Assembly (NCBI GenBank): GCA_017562135.1
Contig: QEYB01000715.1
Location: forward strand, 62,001 to 126,000
Source: Dipylidium caninum
Lineage: Eukaryota; Platyhelminthes; Cestoda; Cyclophyllidea; Dipylidiidae
Length of the DNA: 64,000 bases
Reading direction: 5' to 3'
Below are positions 35,226 through 49,300 of this stretch, in pieces. A model generated the notes under the pieces. It was given only the letters and a program-made list of their open reading frames with translations, searched no databases and was not told the DNA's origin. Each line of letters starts with the position of its first letter. The first letter of the stretch is position 1. A program made the position numbers and the translations under genes.

Positions 35226-38200
35226 AACACCCCTGTCCCAGTCCCGGGTCCTGTTTTGTAAGCTGCGGACTTTTTATGTGGTACAAAAGCCATTGAATAT
35301 GTAAGATAGACCTTATTTGTGTTCTAAAGCTTCTGTTTTACTTTTCAATCAATATTGTAGATTTTAAGGCTCTGATTGCATACAAATACTGCAACCTATT
35401 TATTTTCGAGATGCATGTTGATTGGTACTATGGATTATGAGGATGCCCTAATTATTCGGGAGTTTATTGTCTGCTGTTTTTGTTTACTTCTGTCCACATA
35501 AGACGGTTTTTGCAGTAAAGAACAATTGTGTGCATTCAATTATTCCACTTGTGCCAATCTCAGTAGTTGTCACTTTTTTAATGCCAACTTTTTGCCTTGC
35601 TCTTTACTGATTGATCGTGAGAATGAACACATGTCCGTATTAATACAGTTATAGGCCATTTTCGCCTAAAAAGATCTTTCGGTGAGTAAGGGCATATGTA
35701 CTGCATTACCAATGTCTTTTTAACTATCCGGTAGTCTTATTTTGTCTGTTTCTCGTTCACCGGCATAATCGAAATCGAGTTTCAAATAAACACTCCTCTA
35801 TTTTTGATTTTATTACTTCCACCTTTTCTGCATTATTTAATTTTATCACATGCATCCAAAAGATGTCTCGGAGTTAATCTTACCCGTTAGTTTATGTTGA
35901 TTAGACCCATTCGTGTTTTCTGTTTTCATATATTTGGAGTCTTTCTTTTCCCCTATTTGAAATTAGTGTTGTCATGACTACAGCCCTTCGAACCCGTGGC
36001 ACTCGTGTCGGCGGTAATTTTTTATTTTCTTGATCCATCCCGACTTACTCTTAAACAATCTGGAGCTCAGTGTCTGTGTATCTTTTTTGGAAAACTTTTA
36101 ATAAATTGAATGTCTTTCGTCTTAAGAACCACCTCGTACGAGTAATTATGCAGTGTATTATGCCATCTTTTTTGGTGATAAGTCTAGCAAGCACCAACCC
36201 CCCTAATCCAAGCATAAACAGGACGCGATCGGTTCCTCGCCGCTGTAGCCCTATGCATTTTTATGTTTCCGATTAAGGCAGTCAACGATCTTATGATCGA
36301 AATACCATATAGAATCTGCTCTTTTCGACTACTTGCTTTAGTTATGACTTTAAAAAGTAAACCTGTGGCACCCTTTGAAATTCAACTGTCAGTGTAGATT
36401 TGTTTCTGGATTCCATATTTGTCACCGTTCGGACGTTAGGATTTCTGCTCAAGCCGCGTAATGATAACATTATTCAAGCCCCCTAGTAAATAAACACTGA
36501 TATATAACGTTTTAAATAGGTACTGTTTGTACTATGGTTTACCGCCTTATTCGTCCATTGTTGACATATCCGTATATTGTGGACAGCAGGTAACATTCAG
36601 TAATTGCTTGTTTATAGGAGACCTGGAGCTTTTCTAATTGACACCTTTTCCTGTTGTTATTTTACTTGATCTGCCTGTTTTTTCATTTACGTTTTTTATT
36701 TTAAGTTAGTACTATTTGCTCATTTTATTCAGTAGTTTCTATATTTAAAAGTTGATCAAATTGACCCTCTTCGCTCCTTTTGATATTTTCCCGAAAGTGG
36801 GCTTCGTTTTCAACGTTACTTGAAAGTTTAACTAGGAATTATTTTTATTGTCTAAAATGTCACGAGATTATCGTTGAATTTTAGGTACTATTTGCCTTAT
36901 GGCAAGGGACAAAGTTTAACATGACCTTGAAATAACGCACCGTTTTTGGGGAGGTATATGAAATTTTTTTCTCTGTGGTTTTGATAGCTCGCTAAATTGA
37001 TGGTCCTTATTTATTGAAATACAAATAGCGGAAACGAAATTTATAACGTTCATCGACTGAAATATTTTTTACTCTCCTTTTCCTACTCAAATAATTAAAA
37101 TTTACCTAGGTTTCGGATTATAATGGCATCTTGATTGATTACTGTGGAGCAATTCATCATAATAGATTTACGATGGCTCTTTGTATCACAATTTGCTTGT
37201 TAAATTGTTTCTACGATTTCATTAAGGTTTTATCCCTTATGGCAACCTTATTTCTTGCGCAATTAGTTAATTGTTATCGTTGCTTTGTTACCTTTTATAA
37301 GAAAGACCGCTCTCGCGATTGCCTATACATGCTGAGGATGCCAGTTAGTTATTCTCCTCCCTATGCCAAAAGTCATTGGATTTTCGCCTCTTTCCATTTA
37401 TCTTTGAATGTATCTGAACGAACAGATCATCCGTATTATTTTCTTTTTGCTTAGTTTGAGGAGTACTATAGTGACTTATATTATTTGAAGCAAAATGCTC
37501 TATACTTGCTAGTTGCCGTTCCAACGTTTCGTGATTGAAATAATATGGGCAAATACCGTTTTTGCTATAGCCGGCCAGCATTTATGTGCCGTTTTATTCG
37601 GCACTTTTTAGGGTCGTATACGCTATTTTATATCCGACATGTCGCCAAATTAAATTTACTGGTGTTCATCTTTTGTATCGGGAGGATATTTCGAGACGAT
37701 AGCTGACAACTTTCTGGGGCAGCCATTCATTTTAAACGGGATATGCTTAATGATGTCTTAGTCGGTGGTTATCAAAATGGTATACACATTTGGTAATTTT
37801 TTACTTATTAGTGAACATTCCATCGTTCACATTATTTCAAGAGATCCTTTGTTAGCATCATTTAACCGACATGTAAATGCCAATAGATTAAATATTTTTC
37901 GTTGGTTGAGATGTCATCTGTGAACTCTTATTTTCTGCTTATTGCTCATTTTGTTACGCTCACAAGTTTGGGTTCTGGTCTTAATGGCGGGATTCATTCT
38001 AATTACATAGATGTGCTTATTTAAAGTGTAGGAGTGGTTTTCCGTCCTTGTTGCTTAATTATCCCAAATGGGTGCCAATCGGGCGCTGGACTCCTGCGTG
38101 AGTGACAGTGTGGTGTTCCAGAACCCTCTTGGCCGCACAGTTACAATAGAGTTTGCTACGACAACTAAAGCTTTTTTCACTCACTAATGGTGAAAGAAGA

Positions 38201-40364
38201 GTAGCTTTGCTAACTGCTCATTACGGCCTTGATGGTTTAATTGACGTTAGGGCTGCTCTAAGGTTTTGCTTAGGAAAACCAATGGGAAGTGTTCGTAAGA
38301 CTCTCCTTTTTACAACTACTCAACTTAGAGGAATCATTATTCCTTTTAAAATGAAGCTTCTAGAGATCTCTCAGTTTAATCATCATTTGCCTTCTAATAA
38401 AAATTATATAACCCCGACAAAAATTTGTCCCAATTACTGAGCTACTTCGGACTAGTCTATGCTCGTCGCAATCGTGAGATTTCCAGTTCAAACGAACTTA
38501 ATTAAGGCAAGTACAACTTGACGTAGATTAGCTCACAAGGGTGGAATAGCATCGGTTGAATCCGAACACATCCTTCAGTATTTGGAGTAGCTTTCGAACT
38601 AAATACACTTAACGCGTAGTTTGCTTTAATTATGCATTTACATGTTGCCTGGCTAGGGTCTGTCGTCTATTTCTTAGGAAGTGTAGGGCTCATTCAAGTA
38701 TGAAGCTTTCACTTTACCGTCTCTGCAGGCTTGAAAATAGTTCGCTAACCCCATCCACTTGCCAGGATTTACCATAATTGAGTTCAATGGAGCATCTCTC
38801 AGAACTTGCTTTTACTACTATACCGCGAGTTACATGGTCGGCCCTGTTCTTCCTATGGATGGGCTGAACCAGCTCTCATTATTTATTCAGTTCTTTCTTT
38901 GTACCGGTAAGCCAATGGTAGAGCCTGTATAGCATTCTCATCTTTATTCTCCAGTACTTTCGGGGCTCGAATTTCCTCCATTTCTATACTGTTTGCTCGA
39001 CTCCCAGGTTTACATTGAACCCATTCCCGAGACTGTTCACTGCCCTATTTTTCAACCTTTTTTTTCCTTTGATGGTGAAATTTGCACTGATGATGCTCTG
39101 TTATCTAGCTGCGAACATGTGAGTACTTTTACGAATTAAAAATCTTATTCCTGCACCTCCTGATTGGCAACAATTACTTGTTTCGACACTTCTCTGATAA
39201 ATATTTGCCATGTTGACCAAAGTGCTGAGGTCTTGCGGATATCGTGGGACTATTAGATCATACTCCATTGTCTTGTTTGATTTTTTCACGAAACTCCACT
39301 TCTGTTAATGTCTATTCATCTGACTGAACCGGTAGTTTCGACTTTTTTTATTGTGGCTAAAAATGTTCCTTTTCAACTCTCGACCTGACTCATATCGGCT
39401 AGGTTGCGTCAAGACAGCCCCTTGTTATTCATTGCTTATTAATGTTAGTAAAACCCTATTATGCTTTCTTGTTTCGCGCCATTAAACCCCAAGTCCCAAT
39501 TAGGCGAATAGTAACATTATGCGCCATTTATCGGAAATTTCTTCTTTTTTTAGCTCAAAGTTTTCTATCGCACGAAATTTAGCAAATTGTCCACACTCTC
39601 TTACCTCGCTGCCAAATATTCCCCACCTTCCTTCCGCGTTATCTTGATATCATTCGCAAACGCCTATCAGACTTACTTTCTACCTCTTTCCCTTCTCATC
39701 AACTGATCTTAACCCCCTTAAATGCTAACACTAGTCGTATATGTATATTTCCACATTCGGTTAATGTCTTAGTTCCAGGCTTTTAACTCCGTCCTACGAA
39801 TCGCCGGCCTCCCCCTTTTATCCTCTTCTAATAATAATATCTCCTCACTCATACAGCTCTCCTCGTTTTATTGCAAGGAAAAACCTATTTTGGGCTTTTT
39901 ACTCAGTTCAAGAATGCAACGCACTTTCAGCGAACTAGTTGTAGTGGTGAACCACGGCACACTTTCACGAGGCAACGTGGAGTACGCATCAACGGGTTAT
40001 TCGCTGTACCTGACCTATCGCACGCTCCAATACACAAGTCTCACCACAATTAAGTTTTAATAAAGGAACTTTGCCACATAGACAAGTATAGTTATCGCCA
40101 TAGGCTTGACCTGTGCAAAAAGAGGAAAGAGGTATAACCGATTTGCATTGTAAGTAGTTACAGATATCATTAGCTATGTCCATTCGAAATACAACACAAA
40201 ATACCCACAGGCTTGTCTATGTGGGCAAAGATACGAGATACTATATACAGAGGAAGGAATAAAATGTGCTTTAACCTAATAAGGTGTCAAGTCTTATTTT
40301 TCGACAAATGAGTGAATGAGAAAGACGTGAGTGACAGGGTGAAGCAGTCAAAATGTTGAAAGGA
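35226..40364. other. About 5 kb with no nameable gene
   Basis: The first part is probably the 3' UTR of the CaaX gene; AATAAA occurs at 35785. The remainder is T-rich on the plus strand and AT-rich overall. An open frame at about 38150-38440 (+) follows an acceptor-like ACAATAG and reads GERRVALLTAHYGLDGLIDV; it is unassigned. A minus-strand frame at 40183-39989 has an EGF-like cysteine pattern (YTCLCG) but no splice partners. Stretches at 39540-39800 look like decayed coding or mobile DNA but show no catalytic motif. Confidence 0.45.
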
Positions 40365-43300
40365 TCACATGTCTGTCGGCCCATGGGAGGGTGAGGAAGG
40401 ATTATAATCAGCGGAGGTAGACGGTGAGGGAATGGGGTTCTGACTCGGCCTTCGCCTTCGACGAAGGCGGATGAGGCTGAGACTGTCTGTTGTCGCGGGA
40501 GGCTGCATCGGAGCATATTGCAAGGCAAAGATCTGTGGTACGGAAAAACACGCAATTTGTAACAATTGTACATGCACATTTTTGAGTAAGTTCATTAGAG
40601 TATGGCTTAGTGAGCCTAGAAGTGTCGAAAATAGACGGCACGCATAAATGCAAATCACGCAGTGATTTGTTAAGGTTCCGCCACTTCTACACCTCAGTAT
40701 AAAACTCGAGTTGACAGTTAAATAAGTTGAGATCAAGGGCGTCTGGAACGCTGCGCTACTAGGCTCCGGTACATAGAGCAAGTCGAAAAAAAGTAACCAT
40801 CAGGCCCTGAGTTATTGGAAGGACACTCCGCCTTTCGGATGCGCTGTCGGTTACGTAAAATGTAGAGGGCCGGACGAACGGGAACACTCGTTCGATTCTG
40901 TTTACAATTAAGTCAACAAGCCTGCCTATTTATAACAAACGTGCGGTACGGGATAGCTGAGTGCTGATTGAAAGAATCTACTGTTGCCGATTAACAATTT
41001 AAATACGTTGGATTTGAGAGGCTTGGAGAAAAATATACTTATATAGGATAAAACAGGGGAAAGCATCGCTTGAGGTTTCACTTGGGAAAAAATGATATAC
41101 AAATGCAACGTACGTAGAAAAAACAGAGGCAGTGCATGTACCATTCAATGACTGATATTCTACCGAAGACAAAGTGACAATTGTGAACTAACAGACGAAA
41201 AGAACATCTGATGAATGGTACTCTTACACCTTGCGTTGGTGTATGTGCGTCGAGGGCGGCAGGCGGCGTTATACAGACGGTCGGCTTAGAAGTGACATCA
41301 GGCTCCTCAATAGGAGGGGGACAGTAGGATGGCATCACAATAGGACTCGTTGGGCACAAATCCGGGTCGCCTCGACTTTCTCCCTCCATGGAAAGAAGGT
41401 TCGAAGAAGTCAGCGGTGTTTCTGGCGCCGGTGTGCGCTGCACATAGCGGTTACGTTCGCTCAGCTGACGAAATAACGGAGTCGCCGTAGATCTGAAATA
41501 GAGGGACATGTTATCTTTCAGGGCAGAATAGTAAAGAATCAACACACGAAAGGGCGAATCACACCATAAACCATAAAAACAATTTTATTTGAAATGGGGA
41601 GTGTCGATCACGCTTTACTCAGTAGACAACAGAGCAAAAAAAAAACAAAAATGAACTTAGAACCGCGTAGGCTTCGAAGTGAAGTAGTGTGCGCTTAGCA
41701 ATTTAGCTCACAAGGACTAGGCCAATGATCACATGTTTGTGCAAAAGCGATTACCTCACGCTCCTCGTAAGAAGGGGAGTGCGCACTGTTCATAACGGAG
41801 GGGAAACGCATCTTCCTAAGCGATAAGAAAACTAACTCGGCACTTAGGGAAGTCCAAAACTCACAATTAATCAGTATTCCTAAGGTATTAGAGAACAAGA
41901 ACGAAAAACTAATTTTCAGGTCTAAATAGAACAATACGCTGTCAGCAGAATTTAGGGAGGATCTCTGGGATGTTAACCTTGTGCTGCAAAAGGTAGAAAA
42001 TTAAGTGAAGTAGAAATTTTAATCACTATGGAGTTATATCAATCGCTCCTGAGCCCATTACACACAAAATAATGGACGTCTTCGAAAAAAAGTCAGCTGG
42101 ATGGTGTGATCATAAATGATTTAGTACAGCTGACCAATTGATAATAGATAAACAAGCACCCGATTCCACGGCAGAACTTGCGTGATCTCGCGTAAGGCTG
42201 AATATTATTTTCACCCTTTATTGTTTTACAATTTCTCCGCAAGCAGGCTCTGAAACGTCTGGCGTAACACCGCCTTCCAGCCCAAACATCTCCAAAAATA
42301 TCAGGATTATCTAGCTACAATATTCTGGATCTCACGAAAGAGAATGGGATAGTTTAAAAAAGTCAACAATTCTTGCTATTGGGCAAAAAAATAAAAGGAG
42401 AGTTGGGTGTAAGAAATCGCTCTACCGGGGCGCAGGTGCTGGGGAGCGGGCACAGAGGAATTACATTCATGCATAATAAAACATCCATGGTAATGACGCC
42501 AAATTACTTAGGTAGTAGCTACTACCGCATTGCACGAAGAAATAAGTTGTGGTAAAAGGCTACTCTGACCCAGAACAGTTTTCGCGAGCAGTAAATCTAT
42601 TAATTTATTGGCAAATTTTACAATGAAATTCCGGAAGGTGTAAAAATTAGAAAGGAATATGTGGTAGCCATACTTTTCAAACGTGGCAGATACGTAAAAA
42701 CAGCGTCAAGGCCTCTAGCCACATAAACACCGGACAGGGTAGAGTATTCAGTACACACATTTTAGGAATTTACAACAGACGAAGCGTGTGACAAATAGTA
42801 GCATCAATGCGTTTAGAGGGATTATGAGCCTTTTCAATCAAGAAAAAGGCAATATGTTCGTACCATATTAACACAAGGGTTTTTTTCGCGCTCGGTGGTT
42901 CCACTTTATATCTGAACGCCTCGTGCTTGAAGCTAATTTTCACTATGAAGGGGGTATATATGAAATACCTGCGTGGCTGCAATTGTATTCGGCTTGAAAC
43001 AATAGGAGCATCTATTCGCTTCGTGGAACTTGGGAGAATAGAAAAGCTGTGACTGTGTTGTCTTGACGACTCATCCATACATCCTGCCGACTTCCGATCA
43101 GATGCCAAAGTGATTGTCGTCGTCGCAGTAGAAAGCTGTTGTCTGTGTCGTTGCCTACGCTCGATAACAAACGGCGGAAATTGCACCGCCGGGCCCGACA
43201 TATTTCTTGGCGTGACGGCGGGACGAAGGTGGCCGGAACTTAAAGAAGCACTATGCCTGACCAGACGTTGACCACCACCACTTTCCAAGCCACTTTCCTC

Positions 43301-46300
43301 ACTTGAACTGGCCGCCTTTAGCGCCTTGGCTTTTATTCGCCGACTGGGACGCGAAACTAAGCGGCCACGAGCACGCCACCGTCCATCTGAACGGATATTA
43401 CTCTGTGCAAACGTCGTCACCAACAATCGAAGAGGGGCCGGTGATGAACAGATAAGTTGCACTATCTCGGTGTGCAGCCGACCCACGACCTCACGCCCAT
43501 TCACTCGCAGGATTATATCGTTTTCGCGGAGACCGGCAGCGAATGCCGGCCCCTTTCTGTCAACACCCACAATTATATGGTGCAAAGTGTAGACGTCTGA
43601 GGAACCGTAAAAGACGTCTTTGGCACGTAGGGTGAAACCGTAACCGCGCGGTCCTCGTTTAATGGTGATTGCTCGAGATGTATTTGAAGCATCCGAAGCC
43701 CGCCGTGTGTTTGAGGAAGAAGACTTTGTTGTAGTTTGGGAGACGATAGTTCCGGGAACAATGGAACGGTTGGGGCTGATTGCCTTACGCCGACAGGGAA
43801 TCGGTAATTTGGATGGCTTGGCTTCCCTTTTAATTGTCAATGGGGAGGAGACCTGAGTGGATGGGGAAGCGCTTTCCGGTAGTTCATCCAGACTGGAGGG
43901 CGAGAAAGTTGGAGATACCTGTCGCGAAACAGTAAGATGGTGGTAAATTGTGGTGACCACTTTTGGTATCAATAATGATGGGATAAATCAATGTAATTCA
44001 TTGCAATATCTGGTTCCTTAACCGTCGTTGCCTGAGACTGAGTGGAGCCCGGCGTTTACTCTAATTAAGCTAATAATCTTAAGACATGCCGATTCATGAA
44101 AGTCACAAACATTTTGGACGCGAATTGGAATTTTTTGGCAATAATGCTAATAATAATCACTGGTTATAAATTGACAAACAGTTAAAGTGCTATTTTGAAT
44201 AGCAGAAATGTGCCACCAACTTGTCCAAATGGTACTAATAAGACGTGCAAGTAGACTACGCGCAAAAAGGAGGAAAAAAGCTAAAATATTTATAAGGATT
44301 TTCGAGCCAAAAATACCCTTTGTTTGACCATGAAGACGTTTGAGTTGCTAGAACTTTCACAGGAAGTGGATGAAGTTGCCACTTCAAAATCATTGGAGCA
44401 GAAGTCGGAAGTGGAATTGCTTGTGGGAGGGAATGGAGAAGATTGGTGGGGCAATTGACCCACACGTATTTGTGCGTCGTGCAAAACTCCCGAATGTAGA
44501 GCATTTAATGAAACATCCTAGAATTCGAGAAGACTCAGATTCAGATTATCTAACGCATGTAATATAAAGAGAACACTCATAAAAATGAGGGATTTAACTA
44601 GACTTGAGTAGCCAATTTAGTTACGAGTAAAATCGGATTTCCATTACAATTGACAAAGCATAAAGGGCAAAGTGTAAGCATTTACTCAGGGTATGTATGA
44701 CCAATGGAAGTACAAAGCCCAAGCTCATTGAACCCGTTAAAGCGCACATATACTAACACTTGGCGACTCGCAACAGCGCAAAATTTGAGCATTCTTAGAC
44801 GACCATCTCTCTCGTTACATTGTGGGTGGAATTTACGCGGTGATTATATCATTGCACAAAATAGGAAGGATCAAAGACCAGACTTTTCTGTTATCAGATG
44901 TAATTAATGAGCCGATAAGTAGTGGAAAGTAGCATAAAAAGATTTGATAATGTCTGAGAGTAAGACTTAAGGATATAAATTCAATGAAATTCAGAGTGAG
45001 ATACTTAAACCCGCAAAAACCGCTGATAAAAGTCATGTGATGTAGACGAGGAGGCTAGAATTGGAGTTGAGTTAAAAGACATCTACGAAGCATGGGTAAT
45101 TATAACATGTGAATCTGCCGCCACCAAGTGCCCTCCAGATATCGGTAGTAGTGCTCACATGTGCAGGTGAATAAATGTTTTATAGAAAAGCATAGTTGGA
45201 GAATTTCGATTTCATGTGCCATAAGAAACATTGCGAATCACTAATTGCCAATAAATAAAGGCAAATTTTGCGATAAAAGAGACTAATTCCACAAAAGCAC
45301 CTTTGTACTTCTGTAAAATAGTGAAAAAGAAGAAAGAATGGACTCAAAAATGTGGGAAAGCTTTCTTAATTACTGACAGAGAGGTGTTGACAGATGTCCT
45401 TATTTCAACGTAGGCAAACGTTGCAAGGGCGCGTCAAATTGGTGTGCCTCTAAACTACCTCAAATAGGTGTCTACTTAGAGCAAAACCCTAACCAGATAT
45501 TATTAAATGAACCTGGTCTAAAAGGCAAAAACTAAGTCGAACCTTTTCTGTATCTATAGATTTCTTGGTAGGGGTTGTTGCCTTTTGCGCAGCCATGGCA
45601 TCTCTTTCCTCCTGTCTTTGATCAGGATTACCCTCTTTTTGCAAAATCTCCAGTGCTGCCCTCTCCATAGCCATAGAGAATCGCGGAGTACAAGAAGCAA
45701 AGGCATGGAAAAGTGATTCATCGGGCAACTCTTCACTTTCTCCACTACCACCACCGCCAGCAGTCTCAGAGACGTTGATAGCAGAGTGGAGCCGTTCCGC
45801 AGTTTGCCGAGCATCAGCAGCCGTCAGTGTTGCGTTCACTTCTTCAGTGGAAGCCACAGCCTCACCTAGTTCGGTTAGTTGCTCCTTCGAAACTGATCTC
45901 GAGGAACTCGACATCACAGAGCTTGGGGATGACAGAGATGCATTAAATGGATCTAAATGCGGGTGCAGAAGCTCAAAGTCGAGGTCCTCGTCATTCTCCA
46001 CCTCGTGTTGATATCTGTCGGTGCGGGGATCAAAGTAGGAGCAGTCTTCATCGTGCTCCAACTGCGGTACGAAAGCAGCTTTCTGACAGAGGAGGTTGTG
46101 CCAATCCACACCTTCAAAGAATGGCACGACCTTAACCTCTGTAGCTCCCGCCTCTGTTCCCAGACGCAATAGTGGATCTCGTTCAAGGAGTTGGGTTATC
46201 AGCGACGTAGACTCCGGAGAAAGACAACCTTCTTCGTCTCCACCGGGTAGCTCAATCGGACCTATTTTTTTAGAAACATTTGAGTAAACACACTGACGAA

Positions 46301-49300
46301 ATCGGACAGCATGATGTGCACTTTGAATTACTTCGGTAATTCCGAATGACTTAGTTTTTAAAGCTAATAAAAATATTTCTACTACGAGAAAAAAAAAGGA
46401 TTTTGCGTGATTTGACTTATTGGTTAAAGTACGATGACAGGCTCTGAGTACGCAATCAAAAGTTGCTTTCGCCCATCAACCCTACTTCATCCTCTATCTA
46501 CTGCAGTTTCGAAGGCAAGCGTGTAACTCGACTTATAAACATGGTCGACACTTCATATGTCAGGGTATATTTTCACTCAATAACGCCACTGATCACAAAG
46601 TGTGAAAAGCCGCTTTAACGAACGGAGTCATGTTTCCCTATGCAACCTACCCGAAACGATTTGAGTGAAAAGCTCTTCGATAGTTTCGCCACAAAATGGC
46701 ACACAACCAATGAGGAATTCGTAGAGGATGATGCCGGAGGCCCACCAATCGACAGGCTTGCCTGAAACGGACATAAGAAAGATTTGAAGGGAGTTGACAA
46801 AAAGGACACCAAGACGAACTGTTGTTTACTAGTTCTAGCTTAAATATTTTTTAATGCATTACAAATTGAACGACATCGATAACACCACTATTTAAGAAAT
46901 AATAATGCATTTCTAATAGTTGGGGATAAGAGTGTGAATAAAAGAAAAGTGTAGTAAACGCCTGCGATAGAAAAGGGTACATAGTACCACTAAGGTAAAC
47001 GAAAACAAGGCGCCAGTTGTAAAGGAAAAACTGAAGGATGGTATATGGACAGAGCGTAGTTGGTAGGTACATATGCTATTTCCACTAGAATTAAAGTCGA
47101 GACAGATAATGACTTCGTGAAGCTGGGTGCTTTCAAAAAAGCAATTTCTTTTAGAACCCAACTCAGACAGAAGTCACAATTTCTCGTGTTTTATTTAAAA
47201 GATCCTCCACAATGAGGACTCATATCAGCAATAATCTTAACACCTCACTAAAGCAACAAATATTCAGCCACAAAAAGGATTGAAAAATACACAAAGAGGA
47301 TTTCTACTGACCGTAACCCTGTCTGAGAATAACCTCAGGGGCGATGTATTCTGGAGTGCCGAAAACCTGTTTATCTCGAAACATTTTACAATCTTTCTCG
47401 AGATCAAGACTACGCTCGTAGAAGTTAGTTGCCATGTTCATCAGGCCAATACGTGAAAGTCCAAAGTCGGTTAACTTGATATGACCCTCATGAGTTATAA
47501 GCAGACTGAAACGGAAACGCGGAGTAGAAGTGAGACAATAAAAGTGAAAAGCACGTATGACTGATATTTGTACCTCTATTTTAGAGTTTACTATGTCAAT
47601 AAAAGTCTACTAATACGATTACTCTAAGAATCCGTGGCGAGTTGACGCATACAAGTACTAGAAACGACGACAAATCGCGTGCAAACAAGGTCACTAACCC
47701 TGTTAACATTACTGGAGATGAGCGTAGGTTTGAGCGTAGCAAATAAAACTGCTAAAGCAACTACTTGAAGATGAGACACTGCAAAATGAGCAACAGGTAA
47801 AAAAACTCACTTATCTGGCTTCAAGTCGCGATGAACAATGCCATAACTATGTAGGTACTCAAGAGCCAACACCAGTTCAGCGAAGTACATTTGAGCCAGA
47901 TCGAGAGGGAGGGGTCCGCCTATATTCTCAGCAAGGTGGCTACATCCCCACCCTCGACGAACTCCATCACCATGCACAGACTTTTCTTTGTCTCAAAGGA
48001 GCAGTAGAGGCTCACAACAAAAGGATTATCGGCAAACGAAAGAATGTCCCTCTCAGCAAAAGCCTGTTCCACTTGGTTACGGAGACGCAAATGCTGCTTC
48101 GGCATCTTCTTCATGCCGTACCGCTGACGAGTAATACGGTCGCGTACCAAGAAAACCGCTCTGTAAAATAAACATAATGAGTGTAACCGACGAGGAAGGC
48201 TAAAGCATAATTGCGTTAGGAAGTTCTCTCCTAACCTGAACTCAATACTGTCATATTTTTCGAGCATATAACATAAACAGTTATCTCTGATGCACACGTA
48301 CCCCTAGTCTAGGCACGGAATAATATTCCGTTGATCGCGTTCCAAAGGAAAGTCAAAAGAGACCGGGAAATCAGACACCTACCCGTATGCACCGTTAGAT
48401 ATGAGTTTAATGATTTCGAAGTCTGCCTCACAGGGCTTCCGCTTGAGCACTGAAGAGGCGGTCTTCTCAATTGCAGTGGCATTCCCCAAGTCCACCGGTG
48501 GGATGACTGAATGCAGCGGAGTAGGAGGAGCAGAAGCCTCAAGGAAGCTGCATGTACTGGTGGGAGTAGGCGGAGTGGAGGACACGCGATCGACTTGGTC
48601 GTCAGCCGTAAGACTTTGAGAGCTCAAATTTAACCCTGAGAATACAAAAACAACTGTACATTAAATTCTAACAAAACAAATGGGATTTTATGGAAAGAAC
48701 GCCTGACTAGCACAAAGGGAAAAGAAGAATTAAGAGTTACATTTTATCAAATTCATTTACAATACGAGAAAAGGTGAACTGTAACTCCAAAACAGGTAGC
48801 GTATGACGCTTGAACGCACGCAACATAAGTATACGCTTGAAACGTTCAAAAAACGCTGGGTTTGAGTGTTAATTTAAAAATAAGAATGAATATGAGGGCA
48901 TGAGGATGAAGTAAATAAGTGGCTAATAGAATAGGCGTAAGTAAAGGGTCTACCAGGTTTAAAAGGGGTCTTCGGACTATCGCAACAGAAGGATGGCAAA
49001 AGTGTAATTACGCCACAAAAATAATTTCAAAAAAATTAACAAATCTTCCATAAAATGTAACATTTTTGGAGGAAGTAAGTATAACAACTACGAGGGCAAT
49101 ATTTCGTAAAACAATTGAATGAAAACGAGTTGTGTGCGACGGACGTGCTTTTTAACTATTCAATGGATATTGATAAAGGCGACATAACTATGTAGGAGCG
49201 ACAGTGAACAACGCACCTTCGGGCTCAGCGTCCGATGTGTTAAGACCCAGTTTCGAGATTATATACCTTGGCACATCGGGACAAAAGACTTTATTAGAAT

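Noticed and set aside
44256..44504. Possible extra MAST exon with a Ser/Thr-rich frame
   Set aside because: The exon ending at 45543 joins the PDZ exon at 43918 in phase without it, and its acceptor is poor.
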